The notes below the pieces were generated by a model. It did not search any database and was not told where the DNA came from. It saw only the letters and a program-made list of their open reading frames with translations. This document shows, piece by piece, positions 1 to 6,978 of a stretch of 11,732 bases of DNA. Position 1 is the stretch's first letter. Each line of letters begins with the position of its first letter. The DNA is from Bacilli bacterium (GTDB lineage Bacteria; Bacillota_I; Bacilli_A; RF39; UBA660): NCBI GenBank assembly GCA_022801735.1, contig JAAWSW010000039.1, positions 1 to 11,732 of the forward strand, read 5' to 3'. Position numbers and translations under genes: made by a program.

Positions 1-24
1 GGGGGGGGGGGGTATAATAGTTTT
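1..24 (+). promoter_or_regulatory. Poly-G tract and -10 box of the surface-protein operon promoter (truncated on the left)
   Basis: The window opens with 12 Gs followed directly by a perfect TATAAT (13-18), about 46 bases before the start codon of the first gene. The -35 box and perhaps more Gs lie outside the window. At the other end of the window the same arrangement occurs with its -35 box visible (TTGACA, AAGTA, G16, TATA). I therefore infer that this is the right half of a promoter whose spacer carries a G homopolymer. Changes in G number would alter the -35/-10 distance and so the expression of the two genes downstream. The true G count is unknown, because the tract is cut by the edge and homopolymers are hard to sequence. 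Confidence 0.7.
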
Positions 25-64
25 GATAATTATTTAATATACATACTAGGAAGTGTAGGATTAT

Positions 65-703
65 ATGAAGTTGAAACCAATTAAAAAGTATCTAATTATA
101 TTTGTAGCATGTTTCTTTTTATTCCCATTAGCATCAAATGCCCAGTGTTCATATGAAAGACAAGCAGAACTTTCTAAAATAGCAAGCAATGTTAAATTTA
201 GTTATACATATGATGTACAAGAAGATAGACCAGATTTTACTATAAACATAACAAATATAACTAATGATATTTATATCAAAGAGCAAGAAACTGGAAATAT
301 TATAAATAAAGAATTCAATGTACCAAACACTGATATAGGTGGGAAATCAGTTACATACAACATATATTCAAACGATGTAAATTGTAAGGGTGAATTATTA
401 ATTACTAAATATGTTACATTACCAGAATATAACAATTTTAGTAATATTGAAGATTGCCAAGATTATCCAGATTTTAAGTATTGTAAAAAATGGATGAATA
501 CAAGTGAAATAACCCAAGAACAATTTGATCAAGAATTTGAAAAATATACAGATACAAAATTTAATAATGACAATGAGACAAAAATAAAAAAGAATTTTTG
601 GCAAATGTATTTTGATGACAATAAAAAATGGATTATGTCTATAGTAATTTGTATAATTACAATTTCATTGTTGACTTATGTAGTAGGGAGGATGAAAAAA
701 TGA
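65..703 (+). CDS. Exported protein with C-terminal membrane anchor, unknown function
   Basis: This is a 212-residue protein I do not recognise as a named family. It has an N-terminal signal peptide (lysines at 2, 4, 7 and 8, hydrophobic 9-21, likely cleavage after Ala26 in SNA-Q) and no lipobox. The extracellular part is rich in beta-type, Asn/Thr-rich sequence (about 43-120), which could be an Ig-like sandwich, and has four cysteines (28, 107, 131, 140). A charged stretch (150-188) leads to one transmembrane helix (about 189-207) and a short basic tail (GRMKK). The topology is outside-facing with a C-terminal anchor. TAGGA (56-60) lies just upstream of the ATG, with another AGGA at 48-51. 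It overlaps the next gene by ATGA, so the two are translationally coupled, and they probably form a surface pair behind the poly-G promoter. Confidence 0.8.
   Translation: MKLKPIKKYLIIFVACFFLFPLASNAQCSYERQAELSKIASNVKFSYTYDVQEDRPDFTINITNITNDIYIKEQETGNIINKEFNVPNTDIGGKSVTYNIYSNDVNCKGELLITKYVTLPEYNNFSNIEDCQDYPDFKYCKKWMNTSEITQEQFDQEFEKYTDTKFNNDNETKIKKNFWQMYFDDNKKWIMSIVICIITISLLTYVVGRMKK
686..702 (+). promoter_or_regulatory. Ribosome binding site fixing the start of the cysteine-rich gene
   Basis: GGGAGG (686-691) lies 8 bases before ATG 700-702. That ATG begins a typical signal peptide (MKRKLIVLLF). The reading frame is open further upstream to an ATG at 628, but that extension lies inside the preceding gene, has no ribosome binding site and would bury the signal peptide. 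The start at 700 is therefore preferred, giving an ATGA overlap with the upstream stop codon. Confidence 0.85.
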
Positions 704-3567
704 AAAGAAAATTAATTGTCTTATTATTCTTAGCATTTTTAGCGATGTGTCCAGTACTAAATGTAAAGGCGCAGGAAGGTATAATAGGCGGTGGTGAAGG
801 AAATAACAATGGAGGTGGTGGTGATGCTACCAATAAATGTTCTACATATATGAATGCTGGGACCTATGGCAAGAGCGGAAAAATTGCTGTCAAAGTAACT
901 GTTGAATGGAGAACAATAAACAAAGGTAAAAAATCAAAAAAACAAATAGGAAAAACTATATGGGTGTATCGAGGTAATTCTATGAAAAGTGGAAAAAACC
1001 GATATAAAAAAGATGCTTGGTTTAGTGATTCTGCGGTTAATGATGCTGCCATTTATAAAGAATTAGTAACAGATAAAAATAGTAAAAAAAATATGGAAAA
1101 ATGGCTTAAACGTATTGTTGGAGACGATTTTAAAAAAACATTGGAAAAATATCAGGCAAAATCTTGTAAAATTCCAAGTAAAAATAGTGCATATTGTAGC
1201 GGGAAAAATGGCCTTAGATTAGTTATCCAAAACGTAGTTTTTACCTCTGGGAAATGTTGTAGCAATAGAAACTTTTGCGCTGTTACAGAGTATGATACTG
1301 GATATGGTACAACATACAGTTGGAATAAGAATTTATTAAATCTAACACATAGTGATACCAACATCACGGCTTCATCACTTAGTAAATGTACTAAAAGTGA
1401 CGCCTTCAACCCCTATAGCGGTTGTGGTTATAATGTATACGATCTTGCTCCAGTATTTCAAGAAGAATATAAATGTAAACAAATAAGTAAAACCCCAAAA
1501 TGTAAAATACAAAAATTCAATTCAAAAACCAATAAATGGACAGATGTAAAAACTAACTTTAATTGTAATGGACAAACAACATATAGAGATAGTAAAGGAA
1601 AGGTATATAACCTTGCGGAAGCATGTGAAAAGCCCGAACAATGGTGTAATGAAAAACAGGACGAATACGGACAGTGTATAATCACAACAAAAACAGGTGA
1701 TTATTATACTACAACTCCCGTTGATTGTAATAATGAGGCAGGAACTGCAGGAAAAACTTCATACAATGGTATTCCACTTGATCCTAACTGTCCATTCAAA
1801 CCAAAATGGAATTATGATATAGATGCTGTGTGTGAAGATTGTGATTCAACAACAACTGGAGGTAGTTATCATGTACAGGATGTAGTTGACTGGGAAGCAG
1901 TTATTCATTCACTTGAACGTACAGACAAACCAACATTGCAAAACTATTATAATAAAGGGAATGGCATACTATGTAGAGAAGAATTTAATGTGGTATTTCC
2001 AAACGAAAATAATGTGAAAAATATTAGAATAGATGCAGGTAGATATTTTACAGTAAATGAAAAAGGTTCAACATATATAGCAGGAGTATATAATTTTGAA
2101 CCAATAAAGGTCACAAGAACAAGACAATGTATTTCAACTAATACTGATGCAACTAATGCAAAAACAGCATTAATAAACTATTCAAATAAAGCAGCACTCA
2201 ATGATTTAGGAACAGTTTCATTAAAATATGATGAAAAATATGATAAAAGCAAATATAAAACAACACAAACACTAATTGCAGACCAGGAAAGAACAAAAAA
2301 ATATGATAAACAATTTTCAACTACAACAGTAGCAGGCAAAAATTATCAAATTTTAACAGATAAAACAGAAGCATATTTTAAATTAGAAAATCAAGATTTA
2401 TATAGATTTGTTTCAAGACAAACAGGAATATCAGTAGAAAATAGACCATCAGACACAAGCACATATGTTGATATCGAAAAACCAAATTTACCAGTTTCAA
2501 TAAAGAATACAGAAGGAGCAACAACTGCACTTTATTATGAATTGCCAAGAGATACTCAATTAAAAAATGCGGTCAAAGAAAATAAAGCAAATTATTTAGA
2601 ACAAAGACCAACAGTAGATAATGTATATAGAAGAGGTATAGCGCCAAATGAAACATCATGTGCCAAAATGTATGGGATTAATACAGAAAAATATAATAGT
2701 TGTGTAAAAACAAGAAGTGCATCTAAAATTGCCGATGTAACTGCTACAAATAAATGTTTAATGCAATTAGGGCCAAATGCAAAATTCACATATATATGTG
2801 ATTTAGGACCAGGGAAAGAAGAAAATTGTTATCCGATTGCAACCTCATCCAACTCAAAAGAAAAGAAATACATTTGTAAAGATGGAAGTGTATGTGATGA
2901 GAGTGTTTATAATGGAACCGAATATAAAGAAGGTGTATCTTGTCAGCCAAAGTGTACTGAAGTGAATAATGTATACTATGGACCCAATGGAGAAAAATTA
3001 ACTGGTGGGAAAGAAGAATTCGATGAAAAATGTAGTACACCAGTATGTCCACCTTGTGAAGCAGGATATTGTTGTGAAGATGAAACGATGGTTTGTCCTA
3101 CGAAAGACCCAGAAACAGGAATGTGGAGTTGCCCAGGTAAAGGGAAAGAAATAATTTATAGAACAATAGATTTAAAAAATCCATTCCCAGGGCAAACAAA
3201 TTATCAAAGACAAACAGGCGCCAATTGGTGTGCTCGTTTGTCAAATGGTACAATAACTTGTAAAAATACAAATAATGTAGCCACAACCCATATTCAAAAT
3301 AATAGAAAAAATAAAGATGAAAGTGTATATAAATTAAAACCATTATATGAAGTAGATTTAAATGCAACAAACATGAAAGCAATTAGAGACTATAATGATT
3401 CAGGTGATAGTGATGGTAAACATACATATGATGACTTCACATTAACTTGTGAAAAAGGGACATGTAAGAGTACCTTCCTAAGAGATAATAAATATAGTTT
3501 AAATCTAAAGGGTGTTTGTAATACAGCCAATTATAATGATTTAAGAATATGCGCAGAAAAAAAATAA
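700..3567 (+). CDS. Large cysteine-rich secreted surface protein, unknown function
   Basis: This is a 955-residue protein from the ATG at 700. It has a signal peptide (residues 1-24, cleavage after VKA) followed by a flexible Gly/Asn linker (about 28-42). I count about 40 cysteines in the mature chain. They are spread over residues 45-470 and 660-955 and are scarce in the middle (about 475-650), which is Thr/Asn/Lys-rich. Near the C-terminus is a dense knot, CPPCEAGYCC followed by further spaced cysteines. I see no LPXTG sorting motif, C-terminal membrane helix or catalytic motif. The chain simply ends at RICAEKK, so it is either released or held at the surface by the membrane-anchored partner encoded just upstream. 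The many cysteines suggest a disulfide-rich adhesin or structural surface protein, but that is inference. It is co-transcribed with the upstream gene behind the poly-G promoter and ends in a hairpin terminator. Confidence 0.8.
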   Translation: MKRKLIVLLFLAFLAMCPVLNVKAQEGIIGGGEGNNNGGGGDATNKCSTYMNAGTYGKSGKIAVKVTVEWRTINKGKKSKKQIGKTIWVYRGNSMKSGKNRYKKDAWFSDSAVNDAAIYKELVTDKNSKKNMEKWLKRIVGDDFKKTLEKYQAKSCKIPSKNSAYCSGKNGLRLVIQNVVFTSGKCCSNRNFCAVTEYDTGYGTTYSWNKNLLNLTHSDTNITASSLSKCTKSDAFNPYSGCGYNVYDLAPVFQEEYKCKQISKTPKCKIQKFNSKTNKWTDVKTNFNCNGQTTYRDSKGKVYNLAEACEKPEQWCNEKQDEYGQCIITTKTGDYYTTTPVDCNNEAGTAGKTSYNGIPLDPNCPFKPKWNYDIDAVCEDCDSTTTGGSYHVQDVVDWEAVIHSLERTDKPTLQNYYNKGNGILCREEFNVVFPNENNVKNIRIDAGRYFTVNEKGSTYIAGVYNFEPIKVTRTRQCISTNTDATNAKTALINYSNKAALNDLGTVSLKYDEKYDKSKYKTTQTLIADQERTKKYDKQFSTTTVAGKNYQILTDKTEAYFKLENQDLYRFVSRQTGISVENRPSDTSTYVDIEKPNLPVSIKNTEGATTALYYELPRDTQLKNAVKENKANYLEQRPTVDNVYRRGIAPNETSCAKMYGINTEKYNSCVKTRSASKIADVTATNKCLMQLGPNAKFTYICDLGPGKEENCYPIATSSNSKEKKYICKDGSVCDESVYNGTEYKEGVSCQPKCTEVNNVYYGPNGEKLTGGKEEFDEKCSTPVCPPCEAGYCCEDETMVCPTKDPETGMWSCPGKGKEIIYRTIDLKNPFPGQTNYQRQTGANWCARLSNGTITCKNTNNVATTHIQNNRKNKDESVYKLKPLYEVDLNATNMKAIRDYNDSGDSDGKHTYDDFTLTCEKGTCKSTFLRDNKYSLNLKGVCNTANYNDLRICAEKK

Positions 3568-3591
3568 AATAATATGTAACAGTAAATAATT

Positions 3592-3623
3592 AAAAGTCTA
3601 TATAATCCCAAATATAGACTTTT
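3592..3623 (+). terminator. Hairpin terminator after the surface operon
   Basis: A perfect 12-bp stem, AAAAGTCTATAT (3592-3603) with ATATAGACTTTT (3612-3623), encloses an 8-base loop. It starts 24 bases after the stop codon. The terminal Ts are part of the stem, so it may act in either direction. It separates the surface operon from recA. Confidence 0.7.
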
Positions 3624-3653
3624 CTGATGGCAAAAATTACATGCAACTTTTTT

Positions 3654-3667
3654 AAAACAAATGTTCG
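3654..3667. promoter_or_regulatory. Candidate LexA (SOS) operator upstream of recA
   Basis: AAAACAAATGTTCG has the spacing of the Gram-positive LexA/DinR box (CGAAC, four bases, GTTCG). The right half-site is perfect and the left half matches three of five bases. On the opposite strand it reads CGAACATTTGTTTT. It ends 9 bases before the recA -35 box, where a repressor could block the promoter. Known recA genes of Bacillota are controlled this way, but lexA is not in this window. The shared core is also found near nrdD, which leaves another regulator possible. Confidence 0.5.
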
Positions 3668-3676
3668 CAAAAAGTA

Positions 3677-3705
3677 TTGACATTATAAATTAAATAATAT
3701 AAAAT
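3677..3705 (+). promoter_or_regulatory. recA promoter
   Basis: A perfect -35 TTGACA (3677-3682) is followed at 17 bases by TAAAAT (3700-3705). TATAAA at 3698-3703 is an alternative with 15-base spacing. The bases AAAGTATTGACA (3671-3682) are identical to those at the poly-G promoter behind nrdG. Confidence 0.65.
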
Positions 3706-3739
3706 GTAATTGTAGGAGTTAATATTAAGGAGGATTAAG

Positions 3740-4765
3740 ATGGCAAAAACTACAGTAAATAATGACCAAAATTTAAAAAATGTATTAGCCGATATAGAAA
3801 AACAATTTGGAAAAGGTTCTATAATGCGTTTAGGGGATAATGAAAAACGTGAAATAGATGTAGTACCAAGTGGAAGTATTGCATTAGATGTCGCTTTAGG
3901 AATTGGTGGATATCCCAAAGGAAGAATTATAGAAATATATGGTCCAGAATCAAGTGGTAAAACTACTTTTGCTCTTCATGCAATTGCTGAAGCGCAAAAA
4001 CAAGGTGGAAAAGTTGCGTTTATAGATGCTGAAAATTCGTTAGATCCACAATATGCTGAAAGATTGGGAGTCAATATAGGTGATTTACTTCTTTCACAAC
4101 CAGACAATGGTGAACAAGCACTAGAAATTGCTGAAGCATTAGTTCGAAGTGGGGCCATCAGTGTTATTGTAATAGATTCTGTTGCCGCATTAGTGCCACA
4201 AGCAGAAATAGAAGGAGAAATGGGAGATTCTCATGTAGGACTTCAAGCAAGATTAATGAGTCAAGCGCTAAGAAAGTTAGCAGGTATTATTAATAAAACT
4301 GGTACTGTTGCTATATTTATTAACCAACTTCGTGAAAAAGTAGGAGTTATGTTTGGGAATCCAGAAGTTACACCAGGTGGAAGAGCACTTAAATTCTATT
4401 CATCAATCAGACTAGAAATTAGAAGAAGTGAACAAATTAAACTAGGAACAGATATAGTAGGGAATAAAACTAATGTCAAAGTTGTTAAAAATAAAATGGC
4501 GCCACCATTTAAAACATGTTCTGTAGATATTATGTATGGTACAGGTATTTCAATGGAAGGTGAACTAACAGATTTAGGTGTAGAAGCAGGTATATTAGAT
4601 AAATCAGGCGCATGGTATGCTTATAAAGGCGAAAAAATTGGACAAGGAAAAGAAAATGTTAAAGAATATTTAAAAGCAAATCCTAAAATTAGAACTGAAA
4701 TTCAAAAACAGGTGCGAGATTATTATAGTATAAACAAATCAGATGAAACAAAAACTGAAGAATAA
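3740..4765 (+). CDS. recA: Recombinase RecA
   Basis: RecA polymerises on single-stranded DNA, drives homologous pairing and strand exchange, and stimulates LexA self-cleavage in the SOS response. The protein has 341 residues, close to the usual 340-350. Walker A GPESSGKT is at 68-75, the catalytic glutamate is in FIDAE (98), and Walker B VIVIDS is at 142-147. DNA-binding loop L1 (EGEMGDSHVGLQARLMSQ) is at about 158-175. The L2 region runs from FINQLREK through GNPEVTPGG. The KNK of the ATP-capping segment is at 250-252, and the short tail is acidic. One oddity is FIDAENSLDP in place of the usual FIDAEHALDP. AGGAGG (3728-3733) sits 6 bases before the ATG. The gene has its own promoter, a candidate LexA box and a terminator, and rny follows. 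Confidence 0.98.
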   Translation: MAKTTVNNDQNLKNVLADIEKQFGKGSIMRLGDNEKREIDVVPSGSIALDVALGIGGYPKGRIIEIYGPESSGKTTFALHAIAEAQKQGGKVAFIDAENSLDPQYAERLGVNIGDLLLSQPDNGEQALEIAEALVRSGAISVIVIDSVAALVPQAEIEGEMGDSHVGLQARLMSQALRKLAGIINKTGTVAIFINQLREKVGVMFGNPEVTPGGRALKFYSSIRLEIRRSEQIKLGTDIVGNKTNVKVVKNKMAPPFKTCSVDIMYGTGISMEGELTDLGVEAGILDKSGAWYAYKGEKIGQGKENVKEYLKANPKIRTEIQKQVRDYYSINKSDETKTEE

Positions 4766-4770
4766 GATAC

Positions 4771-4794
4771 AAAGTGACTAAAGGTCACTTTTTC
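4771..4794 (+). terminator. recA terminator
   Basis: AAAGTGAC (4771-4778) pairs with GTCACTTT (4784-4791) around a 5-base loop and runs into a T tract (4789-4793). It begins 6 bases after the recA stop codon. The rny promoter starts right behind it, so recA and rny are separately transcribed. Confidence 0.8.
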
Positions 4795-4823
4795 TTGACT
4801 TATTATGAAAAGCCTTATACAAT
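4795..4823 (+). promoter_or_regulatory. rny promoter
   Basis: TTGACT (4795-4800) and TACAAT (4818-4823) are separated by 17 bases, which is close to consensus. The 5' leader is about 40 bases long and ends in a GGAGGT ribosome binding site (4856-4861), 6 bases before the start codon. Confidence 0.75.
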
Positions 4824-4867
4824 ATAAATAGGTGATTAATTTCACTTATTAGTATGGAGGTAATAAT

Positions 4868-6421
4868 ATGACAAGTACTATTTTCTCCATTTTGCTAGTT
4901 GTAATTGGACTTTTTGTAGGTATTATCTTAATGATAATTTTAAGTTATATTAAAGGTTCTACTGCATCAAAAAAAGCATTATCACTTATAGAAAATGCTA
5001 AAAAAGATGCAGAAAGAGCAAAACGTGATAGTATTTTAGAGGCAAAAGAAGAAGCACATAGATTAAAAACTGAATTAGATAAAGAAATAAAAGAGAAAAA
5101 ACAGGAAATGATAGAATCTGAAGGCCGTCTTCTAGCCCGTGAAGAGAGTATGGATAGAAGAGATCAAACTCTTCAAAATCGTGAAAAAATGCTTGAAGAA
5201 AAAGAAAATAATTTAAACCAAAAACAAAAAGATATTCAAGAAAAGCAAGTGGAGCTTGAAAGAGAAAAAAATGAACAAATAAAACAACTAGAAAAGATTT
5301 CTGGATTATCCAAAAAAGAAGCCCGTGAAGTTATTATGCAAAAAGTAGAAGAAATGATGGACTTAGAAATTTCTTCTTACATCAAAGACCGTGAGGCTGA
5401 AGCAAAATTAGAAACAGAGAAAAAAGCAAGATCAATGGTTGTATCAGCAATGCAAAAATATGCCGCTGATGTTGCCAATGAACAAACTGTTACTGTGGTA
5501 AGTTTACCAAATGATGAGATGAAAGGTCGCATTATTGGTAGAGAGGGTAGAAATATACGTACAATTGAAGCCGTTACTGGAGTTGATTTAATAATCGATG
5601 ATACACCAGAAGCAATTGTATTATCAAGTTTTGACCCTTATCGTAGAGAAATTGCTAAAATAACATTAGATACACTTATAAAAGATGGACGTATTCACCC
5701 AGGTAGAATAGAAGAAATATATGATAAAACTTCAAAAGAAATGAAAGCAAAACTATTAGAATATGGTGAAAATGCATTATTTGAATTAGGTATTACAAAA
5801 ATGGACAATGACCTTATTGAATTATTAGGAAAATTACATTTTAGAACTAGTTATGGACAAAATGCATTACAACATTCATTAGAGGTTGCACATATTTCAG
5901 GATTACTAGCAGCAGAACTAGGTGAAAATGTTAGTGTTGCTAAACGCGCAGGATTATTACATGATATTGGAAAAGCCATCGACCATGAAGTTGAAGGCAG
6001 CCATGTTGAAATTGGCGTTAAAATAGCAAAAAAATATAATGAAAATGATACAATAATAAATGCAATTGCATCACATCATGGTGATACAGAAGCAACAAAT
6101 ATTATTTCAGGACTAGTTGCCATTGCTGATGCTTTATCAGCATCACGTCCAGGTGCTAGAAATGATTCATTAGAAAATTATGTTCAAAGGTTAACAGAAC
6201 TAGAAAAAATAGGAAATGATATAGACGGTGTTGAAAAGTCCTATGCTGTACAAGCAGGTAGAGAATTACGTGTTATTGTAAAACCAGAAACTATTAGTGA
6301 TTTAGAAAGTTTTAAAGTTGCTAGAAAAGTAAAAGAACAAATAGAATCAACACTACAATATCCAGGAACAATTAAAGTTGTTGTTATTAGAGAAACAAGA
6401 GCAACAGAGGAAGCCAAATAG
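4868..6421 (+). CDS. rny: Ribonuclease Y
   Basis: RNase Y is a membrane-anchored endoribonuclease that starts mRNA decay and processing in many Gram-positive bacteria. The 517 residues match the family length of about 520. An N-terminal transmembrane helix (about 5-27) is followed by a long charged coiled coil (about 35-150, rich in Glu, Lys and Gln). The KH RNA-binding domain (about 207-270) contains the loop GREG (224-227). The HD hydrolase domain has His336, the HD pair at 365-366 in LLHDIGKA, the His pair at 403-404 in ASHHGD, and Asp421. The C-terminal domain is complete. Adjacency to recA is a recurrent arrangement in Bacillota. The terminator stem begins inside the last codons. Confidence 0.98.
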   Translation: MTSTIFSILLVVIGLFVGIILMIILSYIKGSTASKKALSLIENAKKDAERAKRDSILEAKEEAHRLKTELDKEIKEKKQEMIESEGRLLAREESMDRRDQTLQNREKMLEEKENNLNQKQKDIQEKQVELEREKNEQIKQLEKISGLSKKEAREVIMQKVEEMMDLEISSYIKDREAEAKLETEKKARSMVVSAMQKYAADVANEQTVTVVSLPNDEMKGRIIGREGRNIRTIEAVTGVDLIIDDTPEAIVLSSFDPYRREIAKITLDTLIKDGRIHPGRIEEIYDKTSKEMKAKLLEYGENALFELGITKMDNDLIELLGKLHFRTSYGQNALQHSLEVAHISGLLAAELGENVSVAKRAGLLHDIGKAIDHEVEGSHVEIGVKIAKKYNENDTIINAIASHHGDTEATNIISGLVAIADALSASRPGARNDSLENYVQRLTELEKIGNDIDGVEKSYAVQAGRELRVIVKPETISDLESFKVARKVKEQIESTLQYPGTIKVVVIRETRATEEAK

Positions 6422-6432
6422 GCTTTCTTTTT
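6407..6432 (+). terminator. rny terminator overlapping the stop codon
   Basis: GAGGAAGCC (6407-6415) pairs with GGCTTTCTT (6421-6429), with G-U pairs, around the loop AAATA. The stop codon lies in the loop and stem, and a run of five Ts (6428-6432) follows. The nrdG terminator has the same AAGCC/GGCTT core, and the same 19-base element follows both. Confidence 0.8.
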
Positions 6433-6433
6433 C

Positions 6434-6452
6434 TGTGCCTAAAACTGGCCAA
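6434..6452 (+). repeat. Terminator-linked 19-base element, copy 1
   Basis: TGTGCCTAAAACTGGCCAA matches TGTGCCCAAAACCGGCCAA (11679-11697) at 17 of 19 positions; both differences are T to C. Both copies directly follow the T tract of an AAGCC/GGCTT terminator. Here the element runs into the remnant of a lectin gene. At the other copy it runs into a promoter with a poly-G spacer. Its function is unknown. Confidence 0.65.
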
Positions 6453-6553
6453 TAAACGTTGCAAATTCAAGTATTGCAAACAACACCAACATTCAAACTT
6501 ACACTTGTAATAACAGTTATGCTCAAAAATGGAAATTTATAGAAACAAATTAA
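6449..6553 (+). pseudogene. 3' remnant of a ricin-type beta-trefoil lectin gene
   Basis: This frame reads from a stop codon at 6440-6442 to TAA at 6551-6553, has no start codon or ribosome binding site, and is only about 35 codons long. Yet it encodes a convincing last repeat of a ricin B-type (QxW) lectin domain: an INVANSS segment (the usual LDVANGS position), then TNIQTYTCNNSYAQKWKF with the diagnostic QKW. The protein would have ended IETN-stop, and a strong terminator starts at the next base, as expected for the true 3' end of a gene. I infer that a larger exported lectin-bearing gene was deleted, leaving its tail and terminator. A chance match is unlikely but cannot be excluded without a profile search. 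Confidence 0.65.
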
Positions 6554-6593
6554 TATAAAAAGAGTTCATTTTTTAATCTGAACTCTTTTTATA
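6554..6593. terminator. Strong bidirectional terminator
   Basis: This is a perfect 15-bp stem (6554-6568 with 6579-6593) with a 10-base loop. It carries an A run on one side and a T run on the other, so it can terminate from both directions. It serves the minus-strand operon ending at 6598, and it was probably the original terminator of the broken lectin gene. Confidence 0.85.
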
Positions 6594-6597
6594 AAAC

Positions 6598-6978
6598 CTA
6601 ATCCTCAGGGTTTTCCACAGCAGTCGTTCCATCTCCCATCATAGAAACATATAAAACAATAATTGCTGTTAAAACAGATAATACCCCAGCATCTATTTGT
6701 AAATTTGCCGATTTTAAATCTAAATTATGCTCCTCCTTAATCTCTCTATCAATATAATTTATATATAAGAAACCAAGTGCCAAAAAAAGTCCCAATAATC
6801 TATTTAACTTCAAAATATCATCTGACATTTCATCTGTATATATTGGTTTCTTTTTTTCGTGAATTAAAATTTGATTATAAGTTAAAGTTAAAGATACAAT
6901 AAGTGTAAAAATAAATAATAATGAAAGACCGAATTGCCACCTTAAAAGTTTAGCCTCTTCTAAATCATAATTTGTCAT
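6598..6978 (-). CDS. Small three-helix membrane protein, unknown function
   Basis: The 126-residue protein has three predicted transmembrane helices (about 15-34, 61-76 and 96-114), a charged loop between the first two and an acidic C-terminal tail (ENPED). I do not recognise a family and see no catalytic motif. Its ATG overlaps the TGA of the upstream deacetylase gene (ATGA), and no clear independent ribosome binding site is visible. It is therefore probably translated by coupling and functionally tied to the deacetylase, perhaps as a cell-envelope partner. That link is inference from gene order only. Confidence 0.75.
   Translation of the reverse strand: MTNYDLEEAKLLRWQFGLSLLFIFTLIVSLTLTYNQILIHEKKKPIYTDEMSDDILKLNRLLGLFLALGFLYINYIDREIKEEHNLDLKSANLQIDAGVLSVLTAIIVLYVSMMGDGTTAVENPED

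Noticed and set aside
628..699. Longer N-terminus for the cysteine-rich protein
   Set aside because: The extension lies inside the preceding gene, lacks a ribosome binding site and would hide a standard signal peptide starting at 700.
864..3382. Several open frames on the minus strand across the surface gene
   Set aside because: They are hydrophobic, low-complexity shadows of an A+T-rich coding strand without ribosome binding sites or recognisable domains.
3620..3682. A third copy of the terminator-linked element upstream of recA
   Set aside because: TTTTCTG and a GGCAAAAA stretch followed by AAAGTATTGACA resemble the nrdG downstream region, but the GTGCCYAAAACYGGCC core is not there. Only the 12 bases around the -35 box match exactly.
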